64,000 nucleotides of DNA from Luteimicrobium sp042670205 (GTDB lineage Bacteria; Actinomycetota; Actinomycetes; Actinomycetales; Cellulomonadaceae), in NCBI RefSeq assembly GCF_042670205.1, contig NZ_JBHUWD010000016.1:19798-83797 (forward strand), written 5' to 3'. This document shows positions 45,801-52,880 of the stretch, piece after piece. The translations under genes and the position numbers were made by a program. A model generated the notes under the pieces. It saw nothing but the letters and a program-made list of their open reading frames with translations. It did no database searches and was not told the origin of the DNA. The first letter of the stretch is position 1; each line of letters begins with the position of its first letter.

Positions 45801-46200
45801 CCGTCACGTCCGCGTGAGCGCGGAGAAGGTGGACCTCGCCGGGAACCACGTGGCGCTCTACGACCACATCGGCGAGAAGTCCGGTGGTGAGTCGCAAGAG
45901 CTGGTCGCGTTCATCGTGGGTGCCGCGCTGCGGTACCAGCTCGGCGACGCCGCCGCCGACCGCCCCCGGTACGCGCCCGTCTTCCTCGACGAGGCGCTCA
46001 TCAAGGCCGACGCGCGGTTCGCCGGGCGTGCCGTCGGAGCCTGGCGCGGGCTGGGCTTCCAGCTCGTCATCGGTGCGCCGCTCGACAAGGTCGGCGCTCT
46101 CGAGCCGTACGTCGACGCCGCCTACCAGGTGGTCAAGGACGGCGACGGGCGCTCGCGGGCGCTCGCAGTCGTCGGCGTGGACGCAGCCGCTCGGACGTGA
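42841..46200 (+). CDS. jetC: JetC/MksB-like SMC ATPase
   Basis: A 1119-residue SMC-like ATPase, the motor of the complex. Walker A is SGASGSGKSTLLDAY near residue 55. The long central part (about 300-1000) is a charged coiled coil with a hinge-like segment near 480-620. The signature motif is KSGGESQELVAFIVGAALRYQL and Walker B is APVFLDEALIKAD. The protein is complete to its C-terminus. In Wadjet systems it extrudes loops of circular DNA, which the nuclease subunit JetD then cuts. No jetD gene is found here, and a repeat region follows directly. Confidence 0.92.
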   Translation: MSLMADTLFGLVPVASTGQQWTARDLQVVNWGGYEGRHRVRLASSATLVSGASGSGKSTLLDAYVALMMPHTTPFNGASNGGVVGRPRGKDQRNVISYARGKVDESRTEAGTRERVLRGADADTWSAVAMTWADQDGRLFTAVRAWYVPSAAQRVDDVVAVRATFDGDLDLAELAPAAAVRLRRAELTALGLVLHDTDRDFTARLHATLGIGAAGGGTKAIGLLARIQAGQQITTVDALYKAMVLEEPETLAAADAAVEQFDNLAEVRERMLVARRQVRALRPIREHRETVDAARARIAVVDAVGSPDDVASPLAVWRDGRRLDLLRDAEGAARSRHRELVERAEGTRAAVLAAEHEHDALRDAVRAQGGDRLEVARRERERAEEHLARVRAERAGLDRWLGQVEVEVGSRADLDRQRAASRAFVAQVDDRRGALRDERLAAYEAASRARAEVDRLEREHASLSLRRGNVPDELHRARVVLAQAAGLEVEELPFVAELLEVRTEHEHWRDAISLALGGFALTLVVDDARLAAFRAAIDAVPSGVRLQFEGATTGLPSTGTPDPRTLPGRVDVRQGPFAGWLAERLEERFAYVCVDDARDLARHPRALTRTGQTSDGRRGAHGGGGRASVLGFSNSRRLAELAADVEAAREERRLTAERATGVDQRAEALEEQRAAHAQIAEATWERVDVAGAARAVAEWESRLEDLRTGSEDLRALEARVRESGARLDALRKDAARAEVDRDAAHATWERLTDAVDACQEALDRAAEKGVEATAVQGEYLDGVLETLLGAHEGPVTLERFDAAVRGVGSELAHERALAVAAEERGTDALRATFTHFVEQWPNPDLGTDPDASYGDFARLLDVVEAEGLHELEARWSRSLTQLSGNDLTALHAAMSRAVREITERIAPVNEILAQLPFSDDDHRLRIDARLVESNVVGRFRKELREAAAALGPEATDAEREARFTRMARVVDRLRRTGPDFADLVDVRRHVRVSAEKVDLAGNHVALYDHIGEKSGGESQELVAFIVGAALRYQLGDAAADRPRYAPVFLDEALIKADARFAGRAVGAWRGLGFQLVIGAPLDKVGALEPYVDAAYQVVKDGDGRSRALAVVGVDAAART

Positions 46201-46232
46201 CCGCCGAGTGTGACGCCCGCGTGGTCGGGTGC

Positions 46233-46350
46233 ACGGGTGGGCGCGGGCAGCTGGTTCGGGCTGTCGTGCTTCGGCCCCGGGGGGCCGTGCGCACTCTCTG
46301 ACGCCCTTCACCACCTCCCCGCGCCCGCCCGCTCCGTCGTTCGCCTCGCC
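46233..46350 (+). repeat. Dispersed repeat, copy A
   Basis: Shares a long gapped match with copy B at 56460-56574, including GGGCTGTCGTGCT, GGGCCGTGCGCACTC-like and GACGCCCTTCACCACC words in the same order and spacing. It begins 32 bp after the jetC stop. Confidence 0.8.
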
Positions 46351-46375
46351 ATCCTTTCGCCGAGGGCGACGCCCC

Positions 46376-46470
46376 GTTCGCCGACGGTGACGCTGTGTTC
46401 GTCGAGGGTGACGCTGCGTTCGTCGAGGGTGACGCTGCGTTCGCTGACGGTGACGCTGTGTTCGCTGACG
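46376..46470 (+). repeat. Direct array of a 21-bp unit (4.5 copies)
   Basis: Units start at 46376, 46397, 46418, 46439 and 46460 (partial). Each begins GTTCG and contains GGTGACGCTG. The unit length is a multiple of three, but no gene with a plausible start uses it. Confidence 0.85.
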
Positions 46471-46547
46471 GCGCCGGCGGGGTGAACGCGCCGAGATATC
46501 GCTGTCTTCTTCGGTTGACGGGGCGATGTCGGCCAGACGTGAGCGTC

Positions 46548-46603
46548 GACCTGGCGATCTTTGTTGCTCGTGGGCCCCGAAGGGCAACCAACATCGCCAG
46601 GTC
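46548..46603. repeat. Near-perfect 20-bp inverted repeat
   Basis: GACCTGGCGATCTTTGTTGC (46548-46567) pairs with GCAACCAACATCGCCAGGTC (46584-46603) with two mismatches around a 16-nt loop. It forms the centre of the larger inverted structure. Confidence 0.8.
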
Positions 46604-46611
46604 AGCGAACT

Positions 46612-46674
46612 GGGGCGTCACCCTCGACGAACACAGCGTCACCGTCGGCGAACGGGGCGTCACCGTCGGCGAAC
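46612..46674 (-). repeat. Inverted array of the same 21-bp unit (3 copies)
   Basis: Three consecutive units containing GCGTCACC(G/C)TCG(G/A)CGAAC are reverse complements of the array at 46376-46470. The two arrays can pair across the intervening 140 bp. Confidence 0.8.
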
Positions 46675-46730
46675 TCGCGCGTCGCACTCGGCAGGGCGAC
46701 CCGTGCGGGGTCTGGTGCCAGCATCGAGGC

Positions 46731-47129
46731 ATGACTCGTTTCGCGATCGACGCCCCCGTCGCGCTCCGACTCGTGCGTGGCACCGCCACCGTGGCCGAGG
46801 GGCACCAGCTCGTCGGTGCCGCGGCGCTCCGCTCGGACGCGATGGCGATTCTCTACTCCGAGGTCCGCGTCGGAAGCCTCGCCGAGAAGGACGCCCGCAC
46901 CCTGCTCGAGGGCGTGGCGGGCCTCAAGATCCGGCTGCTCGGGGACCGGGGATCCCGGGCCCTCGCGTGGCGCATCGCGACGGCGCGCGGGTGGGACGAC
47001 GTCCGGCGCGCGGAGCTGCTCGCGGTCGCGAGCCTGCAGGCCGACGCTCTCGTCACCGAGGACGCCGCCCTTGCGGCGGACGCCGACGGGATCGTGCCGC
47101 TCGCGAGCGTGGGGGACCTCGCTCGCTAG
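46731..47129 (+). CDS. PIN-domain-like protein
   Basis: A 132-residue protein with the PIN pattern: FAIDAPVALRL with D8 at the N-terminus, ILYSEVRVGSL, RGWDDVRRAELLAVASL and LQADALVTEDAAL near the C-terminus. It is probably a ribonuclease of VapC ancestry. No antitoxin gene lies beside it; the upstream neighbour is the repeat region, so it is either an orphan or uses a distant partner. It converges on the MATE gene with 12 bp between ends. Confidence 0.7.
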   Translation: MTRFAIDAPVALRLVRGTATVAEGHQLVGAAALRSDAMAILYSEVRVGSLAEKDARTLLEGVAGLKIRLLGDRGSRALAWRIATARGWDDVRRAELLAVASLQADALVTEDAALAADADGIVPLASVGDLAR

Positions 47130-47141
47130 CGACGGTCCCCG

Positions 47142-48686
47142 TCAGGCGCGCGTGCGGGGGCGCGCCGCCGGACGGCGTCGGCGGACGCGATGCACGCGTC
47201 GCACGCGGGCGTGCTTCTCGTGCGCCTGCACCGACGCCTCGGTCTCGAGCGGGAGGCCCGGCTGGGGCACGACGGCCTCGGCGACGAGCGACGCCTCGGC
47301 GGACGCCTCGAGCACGGCGGGGTCGACCGTGGCGGGAGCCGCGGTGCCGGCGCGGCCGAGCTCGCGGTGGCACACGACGTACGCGGGCACGAGCAGCAGC
47401 ACCGAGCCGATCCACGCCAGCGGGTTGCTCCAGACGATCCCCGAGTACCCGAGCGCGCCGCCGAGCACGATCGCCGCGCCCACGCGCATGACGAGCTCCA
47501 GGATGCCGGAGAGCGTCGGCACGAGGGTTCGCCCGAGCCCCTGGAGGGCGCCGCGCAGCACGAACAGGACGCCGAGCGCCGAGTACAGGGCGCCGTTGAC
47601 GCGCAGGAAGTGCGCCGCCATCGACGTCACCTGCGGCTCGCCGGGGCCGACGAACAGCTCGACGAGGTCGCTGCCGAACGCCACGAGGACGGCGCCCAGC
47701 ACGACGGATCCGACGACGGCCACGGCCACGGACTGCACGACGCCGGAGCGGATCCGGTCGGGGCGCCCGGCGCCGTGGTTCTGCGCCGCGTAGGTGGACA
47801 CGGCGAGGCCGAGGGAGCCGAGCAGAGCCACGGCGAGCGAGTCCACGCGGGTGGCCGCGGTGTAGGAGGCGACGGCGGTCGCGCCGAGCTCGTTGAGCTT
47901 GAGCTGCACGGTCAGGGTCCCGATCGCGATGATCGAGGCCTGCAGCCCCATGGGGACGCCGAGCCGCAGGTGGTGGGCGAGCTCGGCGGGAGCGCGAAGC
48001 GCGGCGCGCAGGTCGGCCCGGCCGAGGTGCAGTGTGGGAACCCGGCGCCGCACGTGGACGACGCAGAGCAGCACCGAGACGGCCTGGGAGGTGATCGTTG
48101 CGAGCGCGGCGCCCCCGACGCCCAGCCCGGCAAACCCGACGAGCCCGACGACGAGCGCGCCGTTGAGCACGCAGCTCACCACGAGGAACACGAGCGGGGT
48201 GCGGGAGTCGCCGATGGCCCGGATGATCGCGGCGAGGTAGTTGAAGAACATGGTCGCGGCAGCGCCGGCGAAGCTCACGGTCGCGAAGGTCGTGGCGTCG
48301 TCGAGCAGGGCCGCGGGGGTGCGCAGCGCCTCGAGCGCGGGGCGCGCGAGCGCGACGGCGCCCACGGTGATCACGAGGCTCGAGGCCGCGGTGAGGATCG
48401 CCCCGGCGGCGACGGAGCGCCTGACGGCGGCGAGGTCGCCGGCGCCGAACGCCTGCGCCGTCGGGATGGCGAAGCCGGAGGTCATGCCCCACGCGAAGCC
48501 GAGGAGGAGGAACAGGAGGCTGCCGGTCGAGCCGACGGCGGCGAGCGCGTCGACGCCGAGGTGGCGGCCGACGACGAACGCGTCGGTGACCTGGTAGAGC
48601 TGCTGGACGACGTTGCCGACGAACAGCGGGATCGCGAACACGAGGACGACACGCCACGGGCGACCGGACGTGAGGGCATGGGCCAT
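47142..48686 (-). CDS. MATE-family multidrug efflux transporter
   Basis: A 514-residue transporter with twelve membrane segments in two repeated halves. The first half begins IPLFVGNVVQQLYQVTDAFVVGRHLG and the second has LGVPMGLQASIIAIGTL. The conserved core FAGAAATMFFNYLAAIIRAIGDSRTP is present. A 60-residue, His/Arg-rich cytoplasmic tail follows the last membrane segment and is longer than usual. AGGAG lies about 10 nt before the ATG at 48686. Such proteins export cationic drugs or metabolites in exchange for Na+ or H+. Confidence 0.93.
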   Translation of the reverse strand: MAHALTSGRPWRVVLVFAIPLFVGNVVQQLYQVTDAFVVGRHLGVDALAAVGSTGSLLFLLLGFAWGMTSGFAIPTAQAFGAGDLAAVRRSVAAGAILTAASSLVITVGAVALARPALEALRTPAALLDDATTFATVSFAGAAATMFFNYLAAIIRAIGDSRTPLVFLVVSCVLNGALVVGLVGFAGLGVGGAALATITSQAVSVLLCVVHVRRRVPTLHLGRADLRAALRAPAELAHHLRLGVPMGLQASIIAIGTLTVQLKLNELGATAVASYTAATRVDSLAVALLGSLGLAVSTYAAQNHGAGRPDRIRSGVVQSVAVAVVGSVVLGAVLVAFGSDLVELFVGPGEPQVTSMAAHFLRVNGALYSALGVLFVLRGALQGLGRTLVPTLSGILELVMRVGAAIVLGGALGYSGIVWSNPLAWIGSVLLLVPAYVVCHRELGRAGTAAPATVDPAVLEASAEASLVAEAVVPQPGLPLETEASVQAHEKHARVRRVHRVRRRRPAARPRTRA

Positions 48687-48886
48687 GAAGGACGGGGCTC
48701 CTGGGGAGGCACGGGCCGGTGGGCGCGACGGCGTGGCCGCGGGTCGGCGGGAGAAGTCGGGGGAGGTCGTGCGGGGGACGCTCGTCGTGGGGCGATCCGT
48801 CCGGCCGCAGGCATCATCGTATCGTTTCGACCTGCGGCCGTCGAGCCGTTTCACGCATGTCACGTGCGGACTTCTTGGACGCGTCG

Positions 48887-50806
48887 TCAGCGGCGCCGCG
48901 TCCCGAACACGCTGCGCGTGATCTCGCGCCCGAGCGTCGTCGCCATCGACCCGAGGAGCTTGTCGAGCGGGCTCTGCGCGGTCGACCGGCGCGTCCCGCC
49001 CGAGCCCGAGCCCGTTCGCGCCCTGGCCGCGTCGCGCTCGAGCTTCGCCTGCATCTTCGCGAGGTCGTCGGCCTGCTTCTCGGCCTGCTTCGCGGCCTCC
49101 TTCTCCGCGGTCGCCTGCTCCTTGGCCGCCGCCTCGGCCGCGGCCGCCTGGTCCGCCGCGGCCTGCTGCGCCTCGACCCGCTGCGCCAGCAGCTCGTACG
49201 CCGACTCGTTGTCGACCGCGGTGCCGTACTGCGCCTGCAGCGGGGAGGCGGCCACGATCCCGGCGAGCGTCGCGCCGGGCGCGGGGTCCATCGACGACTG
49301 CGGCGCACGCACCCGCGTCCACGCCACCGGCGCGGGCGCGCCCTTCTCGGTGAGGACCGTCACCACGGCCTCACCGGTGCCCAGCGACTGCAGGAGCTGC
49401 TCCAGGTCGTACGGGGACGTCGGGAACGTGCGGACCGCGGCCCGGAGCGCCGCGGCGTCGTCGGGCGTGAAGGCCCGCAGCGCGTGCTGGACGCGGTTGC
49501 CCAGCTGGGCGAGGACGTCGGCGGGGACGTCCTTGGGGCTCTGGGTGATGAAGAAGACGCCGACGCCCTTCGAGCGCACGAGCCGGACGGTCTGGACGAT
49601 CTGCTCGAGGAACGCCTTCGACGCCCCGTCGAACAGCAGGTGCGCCTCGTCGAAGAAGAACACCAGCCTGGGCTTGTCCGGGTCCCCGACCTCCGGGAGG
49701 TCGTGGTAGAGGTCCGCGAGGAGCCACATGAGGAACGTCGAGAACAGCGCGGGGCGGTCCTGGACGGCAGGCAGCTCGAGGCACGACACCACGCCGCGCC
49801 CGTCGGGCGCCGTCCGCAGGAGCGCGGCCGTGTCGAACGCGGGCTCCCCGAAGAACACGTCAGCGCCCTGCGCCTGCAGCCCCACGATCTCGCGCAGGAT
49901 CACGCCCGCCGTCGCCGCCGACAGCCCGCCGATGCCCTTGAGCTCGGCCTTGCCGTCGTCCGAGGTGAGGTACGCGATGGTCGACTCCAGGTCCTTGAGG
50001 TCGAGCAGCGCGAGGCCCTGCGTGTCGGCCCAGTGGAAGATCAGCCCCAGGCTCGACTCCTGCGTGTCGTTGAGGCCCAGCACCTTCGACAGCAGCAGCG
50101 GCCCGAAGTCCGTGACGGTCGTCCGCACCGGGACGCCGTCGCCGAGCCCCCCGAGGGAGTAGAACTCCGCAGGGAACGCCGTCGGCGACCAGTCCTGCCC
50201 GATCGACGCCGCACGCTCCGCGACCTTCGGGTTGTCCGCGCCGACGACGGCCAGGCCCGACAGGTCGCCCTTGATGTCCGCGAGGAACACGGGCACGCCC
50301 GCCGCCGACAGCCCCTCGGCCATGCCCTGGAGCGTCTTGGTCTTGCCCGTTCCCGTCGCGCCGGCGACCAGCCCGTGCCGGTTCAGCATCGACAGCGCGA
50401 ACCCGACCTGCACGCTCGCGTCCGGCGCCGGGTCCGTCGTGCCCCCGTCCGTCCCGTCGGCGCTCGCCAGCAGCGCGCCGAGGGGCAACGTGCCGCCTTG
50501 GTACGCGTACGCGGTCCGCACCTGGTCGCGGTAGCCGCCCGCGCCCGGTTCCGGCTTCCTCGCGGGCTTGCCGGGCTCCGCGTCCGACGACGGCGCAGCG
50601 GCCGCGGCGTCCGTCTCGCCCGGGGCGTCGCCCGGCGGAGGCTCGGTGGCGGGCGCCTCGGGGGTCGCACCGGACGACCGTGCGAGCGCGGCGTCGAGGG
50701 CGGCCTGGGCGGCTGCCGCCTTGGCCTCCGCCGCGTCGGCGGCAGCCTGCGCCGCGGCGGCGCGGAGTGCGGCGATGTCGTCCGGGCCCGGGGCGTCGTC
50801 GGCCAT
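48887..50806 (-). CDS. HerA-like ATPase of the DUF853/YjgR family
   Basis: A 639-residue RecA-fold ATPase. The N-terminal 100 residues are Ala/Glu-rich and probably helical or disordered. The DUF853 core shows Walker A in VAGATGTGKTKTLQGMAE, VFLADIKGDLSGLAV, LLSKVLGLNDTQESSL, and Walker B in LVFFFDEAHLLFDGAS. The C-terminus has an Ala/Lys/Gln coiled coil. Members are HerA/FtsK-like pumps of unknown function. The ATG at 50806 is preferred to 50815, because TAGGAT lies 7 nt upstream of it. It is divergent from degV with only 24 bp between starts. Confidence 0.9.
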   Translation of the reverse strand: MADDAPGPDDIAALRAAAAQAAADAAEAKAAAAQAALDAALARSSGATPEAPATEPPPGDAPGETDAAAAAPSSDAEPGKPARKPEPGAGGYRDQVRTAYAYQGGTLPLGALLASADGTDGGTTDPAPDASVQVGFALSMLNRHGLVAGATGTGKTKTLQGMAEGLSAAGVPVFLADIKGDLSGLAVVGADNPKVAERAASIGQDWSPTAFPAEFYSLGGLGDGVPVRTTVTDFGPLLLSKVLGLNDTQESSLGLIFHWADTQGLALLDLKDLESTIAYLTSDDGKAELKGIGGLSAATAGVILREIVGLQAQGADVFFGEPAFDTAALLRTAPDGRGVVSCLELPAVQDRPALFSTFLMWLLADLYHDLPEVGDPDKPRLVFFFDEAHLLFDGASKAFLEQIVQTVRLVRSKGVGVFFITQSPKDVPADVLAQLGNRVQHALRAFTPDDAAALRAAVRTFPTSPYDLEQLLQSLGTGEAVVTVLTEKGAPAPVAWTRVRAPQSSMDPAPGATLAGIVAASPLQAQYGTAVDNESAYELLAQRVEAQQAAADQAAAAEAAAKEQATAEKEAAKQAEKQADDLAKMQAKLERDAARARTGSGSGGTRRSTAQSPLDKLLGSMATTLGREITRSVFGTRRR

Positions 50807-50813
50807 GTCTCGC

Positions 50814-50819
50814 ATCCTA
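50814..50819 (-). promoter_or_regulatory. -10 box (TAGGAT) of the HerA-like gene
   Basis: On the minus strand TAGGAT lies 7 nt before the ATG at 50806. It overlaps the -10 box of degV on the other strand by two bases. Confidence 0.5.
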
Positions 50820-50823
50820 AGGT
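50818..50823 (+). promoter_or_regulatory. -10 box (TAAGGT) of degV-like gene
   Basis: TAAGGT lies 7 nt before the ATG at 50831. A GGAGG sequence also lies in that gap, so leaderless and leadered initiation are both possible. Confidence 0.45.
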
Positions 50824-50830
50824 GGAGGTG

Positions 50831-51733
50831 ATGAGCCCGCTCCGTCGCCGCGCCAGCGGCCCCGTCCGTGTCGTCACCGACTCCACGGCGTCCTTCCCCG
50901 ACGCGCCCGACCCGCTCCGGGACCTCGTCGAGGTCGTGCCGCTGACGGTCGTCGTCGACGGTGTCGCCGCGCGCGAGGGCGAGGACATCACGCCCGACGA
51001 GATCGCCGGCGCGCTCGGGTCCGGGGCGCGGGTCACGACCTCGCAGCCGTCGCGGGCCGCGTTCGAGGCCGCGTACGAGCGTGCCGCCGACGACGGGGCG
51101 TCGGGCGTCGTGTCCGTGCACCTGTCCGGCGAGCTGTCGGGGACCGTCCACCAGGCGGCCGCGGCGGCCGCGACGGCCCGGCTCCCGGTGCGCGTCGTCG
51201 ACTCGCGGTCCGCCGCGATGGCCCTGGGGTTCGCGGCCCGCGAGGCGGCCCGCGCCGCGCGAGACGGGGCGCCGGGCCACGCGGTCGCCCGGCGCGCCAT
51301 GCAGGTCGCGACCTCCGGGCGCGCCGTCTTCCTGGTCGACTCGCTCGACCACCTGCGCCGCGGCGGGAGGCTCTCGGCTCCCGCGGCGGCGCTCGGGACC
51401 GTCTTCGGGGTCCGGCCGCTGCTCACGCTGCGCGACGGCCGGATCGAGCTGGTCGAGCGCATCCGCACCCGGCGCGCGGCGATCGAGCGGATGCTCGAGG
51501 TCGCCGTGGCGTCGGTCGAGCGCCGGACCGACCCGGCGCTCGCGGTCCACTACGTGGGCGTGCACGAGCCGGCGTTCGAGCTCGCGCGCGAGCTCGAGGA
51601 GCGCGCCGGGCACGCGGTCCTCGTGTCGCCCGTGAGCGCGGTCCTCGGTGCCCACACCGGTCCCGGCACTCTCGCGGTCGTCGTCACGGACCTGGCCGAG
51701 ACCTCGGCGCGTGCGGCCCGCGACAAGCGCTGA
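50831..51733 (+). CDS. DegV-family fatty-acid-binding protein
   Basis: A 300-residue DegV-type protein. Typical segments are VVTDSTASFPD at the N-terminus, EDITPDEIAGAL, VTTSQPSRAAFEAAYE, VVSVHLSGELSGT, FLVDSLDHLRRGGRLS and the C-terminal GPGTLAVVV. Family members bind fatty acids, and in Firmicutes (FakB) present them to the kinase FakA. No fakA-like gene is next to it. The gene lies upstream of comEA, from which it is separated by 91 bp with a new promoter. Confidence 0.93.
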   Translation: MSPLRRRASGPVRVVTDSTASFPDAPDPLRDLVEVVPLTVVVDGVAAREGEDITPDEIAGALGSGARVTTSQPSRAAFEAAYERAADDGASGVVSVHLSGELSGTVHQAAAAAATARLPVRVVDSRSAAMALGFAAREAARAARDGAPGHAVARRAMQVATSGRAVFLVDSLDHLRRGGRLSAPAAALGTVFGVRPLLTLRDGRIELVERIRTRRAAIERMLEVAVASVERRTDPALAVHYVGVHEPAFELARELEERAGHAVLVSPVSAVLGAHTGPGTLAVVVTDLAETSARAARDKR

Positions 51734-51812
51734 CGGCCGACGCCGTTCCTGTGGGTCGTCGCGTCCGTCCACCGGCCCCGTCCGCGCCGAACCGCTCGGG
51801 GCTCGTCGCGCC

Positions 51813-51818
51813 TAACGT
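51813..51818 (+). promoter_or_regulatory. -10 box (TAACGT) of apparently leaderless comEA
   Basis: TAACGT lies 6 nt before the GTG at 51825, with no ribosome binding site. Confidence 0.5.
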
Positions 51819-51824
51819 CGCCGC

Positions 51825-52880
51825 GTGCCCCGAACACCCCCGCCCGACGCCCGGGACCGCGTGCGCCGGCTGGCCGAGCCGGACGTCCCGTGGAACCCGG
51901 TCCGGACCGAGCCGGCCGACGGTAGAAGCCACCCGGACGGAGACGACCTCCCCACCTCCGGCCCGGAGCTCCTCCCGGGCGACGCCGTCGACGGGCCGTC
52001 TGGCCGCAGCCGTTCCGACAGGCCCGTCGACGACGGTGACCCGGGTGCGGACGACGCCGTCCTCGCGGCGCGGTTCCGCGCCGGAGCGCTGGGTGCCGTG
52101 TCCGCCGCCTACGCGTCCGCGCACGGCCAACCGGTCGGCGCCGAGCTCGGCCGGTCGACGGGCCGTCGGCGCTGGGCGGTCCAGGCGCGGTCCGCGACCC
52201 TCGTGCTCGCCGTCCTGGTGGCCGTGGGGGCGGCGGTCGCCACGGTCGCGGTCTCGCGGGGCGCCGGAGCGCCGACCGGTCGCCTGAGCGCGGCCGTCGA
52301 CGTGCCCACCCCGCGGGCGTCGTCCGGAACGGTGGCCGCGGCGACCGAGCCGGGCGCCGGGGCGACGGCTCCCGCCGGCACCGGCGCCACGGGGGAGGGC
52401 GCCGGTGCGGAGAAGATCCTCGTGCACGTCGTCGGGGCGGTCCGCCGCCCGGGCCTGGTCCACCTCGCCGCCGGCGCCCGGCTCGAGGACGCGGTCGAGG
52501 CGGCGGGCGGCCCGACGTCGTCGGCTCAGCTCGACGCCGTGAACCTCGCCGGGGTGGTGACCGACGGCGAGCAGGTCCGCGTCCCGCGCCGTGGCGAGAC
52601 GCCGGCGTCGCCGGTGGGCGCGGCGCCCGGGACGGGGGCGGCGGCCGATCCGGGGTCGACCGGTGCGACGTCGCCCGGCGCTACCGGCGCTCCCGTCGAC
52701 CTCAACACCGCGGACGCGGCGGCGCTCGACGCACTCCCGGGGGTGGGCCCGGTGCTCGCTCAACGGATCATCGACCGGCGCACCCAGAGCGGCCCGTTCA
52801 CGAGCGTCGACCAGCTCGACGAGGTCTCCGGCATCGGGCCGACGATGCTCGCGCGGCTCCGCGACCTGGTGCGGGTGTGA
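51825..52880 (+). CDS. comEA: ComEA-type DNA-binding competence protein
   Basis: A 351-residue membrane-anchored receptor for DNA uptake. The order is: a long acidic N-terminal region with RARRRW-like basic end, one membrane segment (SATLVLAVLVAVGAAVATVAV, about 125-145), an SLBB domain (VHVVGAVRRPGLVHLAAG), an Ala/Gly/Thr linker, and a double helix-hairpin-helix at the C-terminus (LNTADAAALDALPGVGPVLA, EVSGIGPTMLARL). It is much longer than Bacillus ComEA because of the N-terminal region, as in other actinobacteria. It overlaps comEC by four bases. Confidence 0.94.
   Translation: MPRTPPPDARDRVRRLAEPDVPWNPVRTEPADGRSHPDGDDLPTSGPELLPGDAVDGPSGRSRSDRPVDDGDPGADDAVLAARFRAGALGAVSAAYASAHGQPVGAELGRSTGRRRWAVQARSATLVLAVLVAVGAAVATVAVSRGAGAPTGRLSAAVDVPTPRASSGTVAAATEPGAGATAPAGTGATGEGAGAEKILVHVVGAVRRPGLVHLAAGARLEDAVEAAGGPTSSAQLDAVNLAGVVTDGEQVRVPRRGETPASPVGAAPGTGAAADPGSTGATSPGATGAPVDLNTADAAALDALPGVGPVLAQRIIDRRTQSGPFTSVDQLDEVSGIGPTMLARLRDLVRV

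Larger units (their letters stand above)
46201..46730. repeat. 530-bp non-coding region made of several repeats behind jetC
   Basis: No supported gene lies here. From left to right it holds one copy of a dispersed 115-bp repeat (46233-46350), a direct array of a 21-bp unit (46376-46470), a central near-perfect 20-bp inverted repeat (46548-46603), and an inverted array of the same 21-bp unit (46612-46674). It occupies the place where jetD would be expected. Confidence 0.85.

Noticed and set aside
46376..46674. CRISPR-like array behind jetC
   Set aside because: The units follow one another without spacers, are only 21 bp, occur in both orientations and have no cas genes nearby.
46395..46730. 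Open reading frame through the 21-bp repeats leading into the PIN gene
   Set aside because: The frame exists because the unit is a multiple of three. It has no plausible start signal, and the PIN fold begins at the ATG at 46731.
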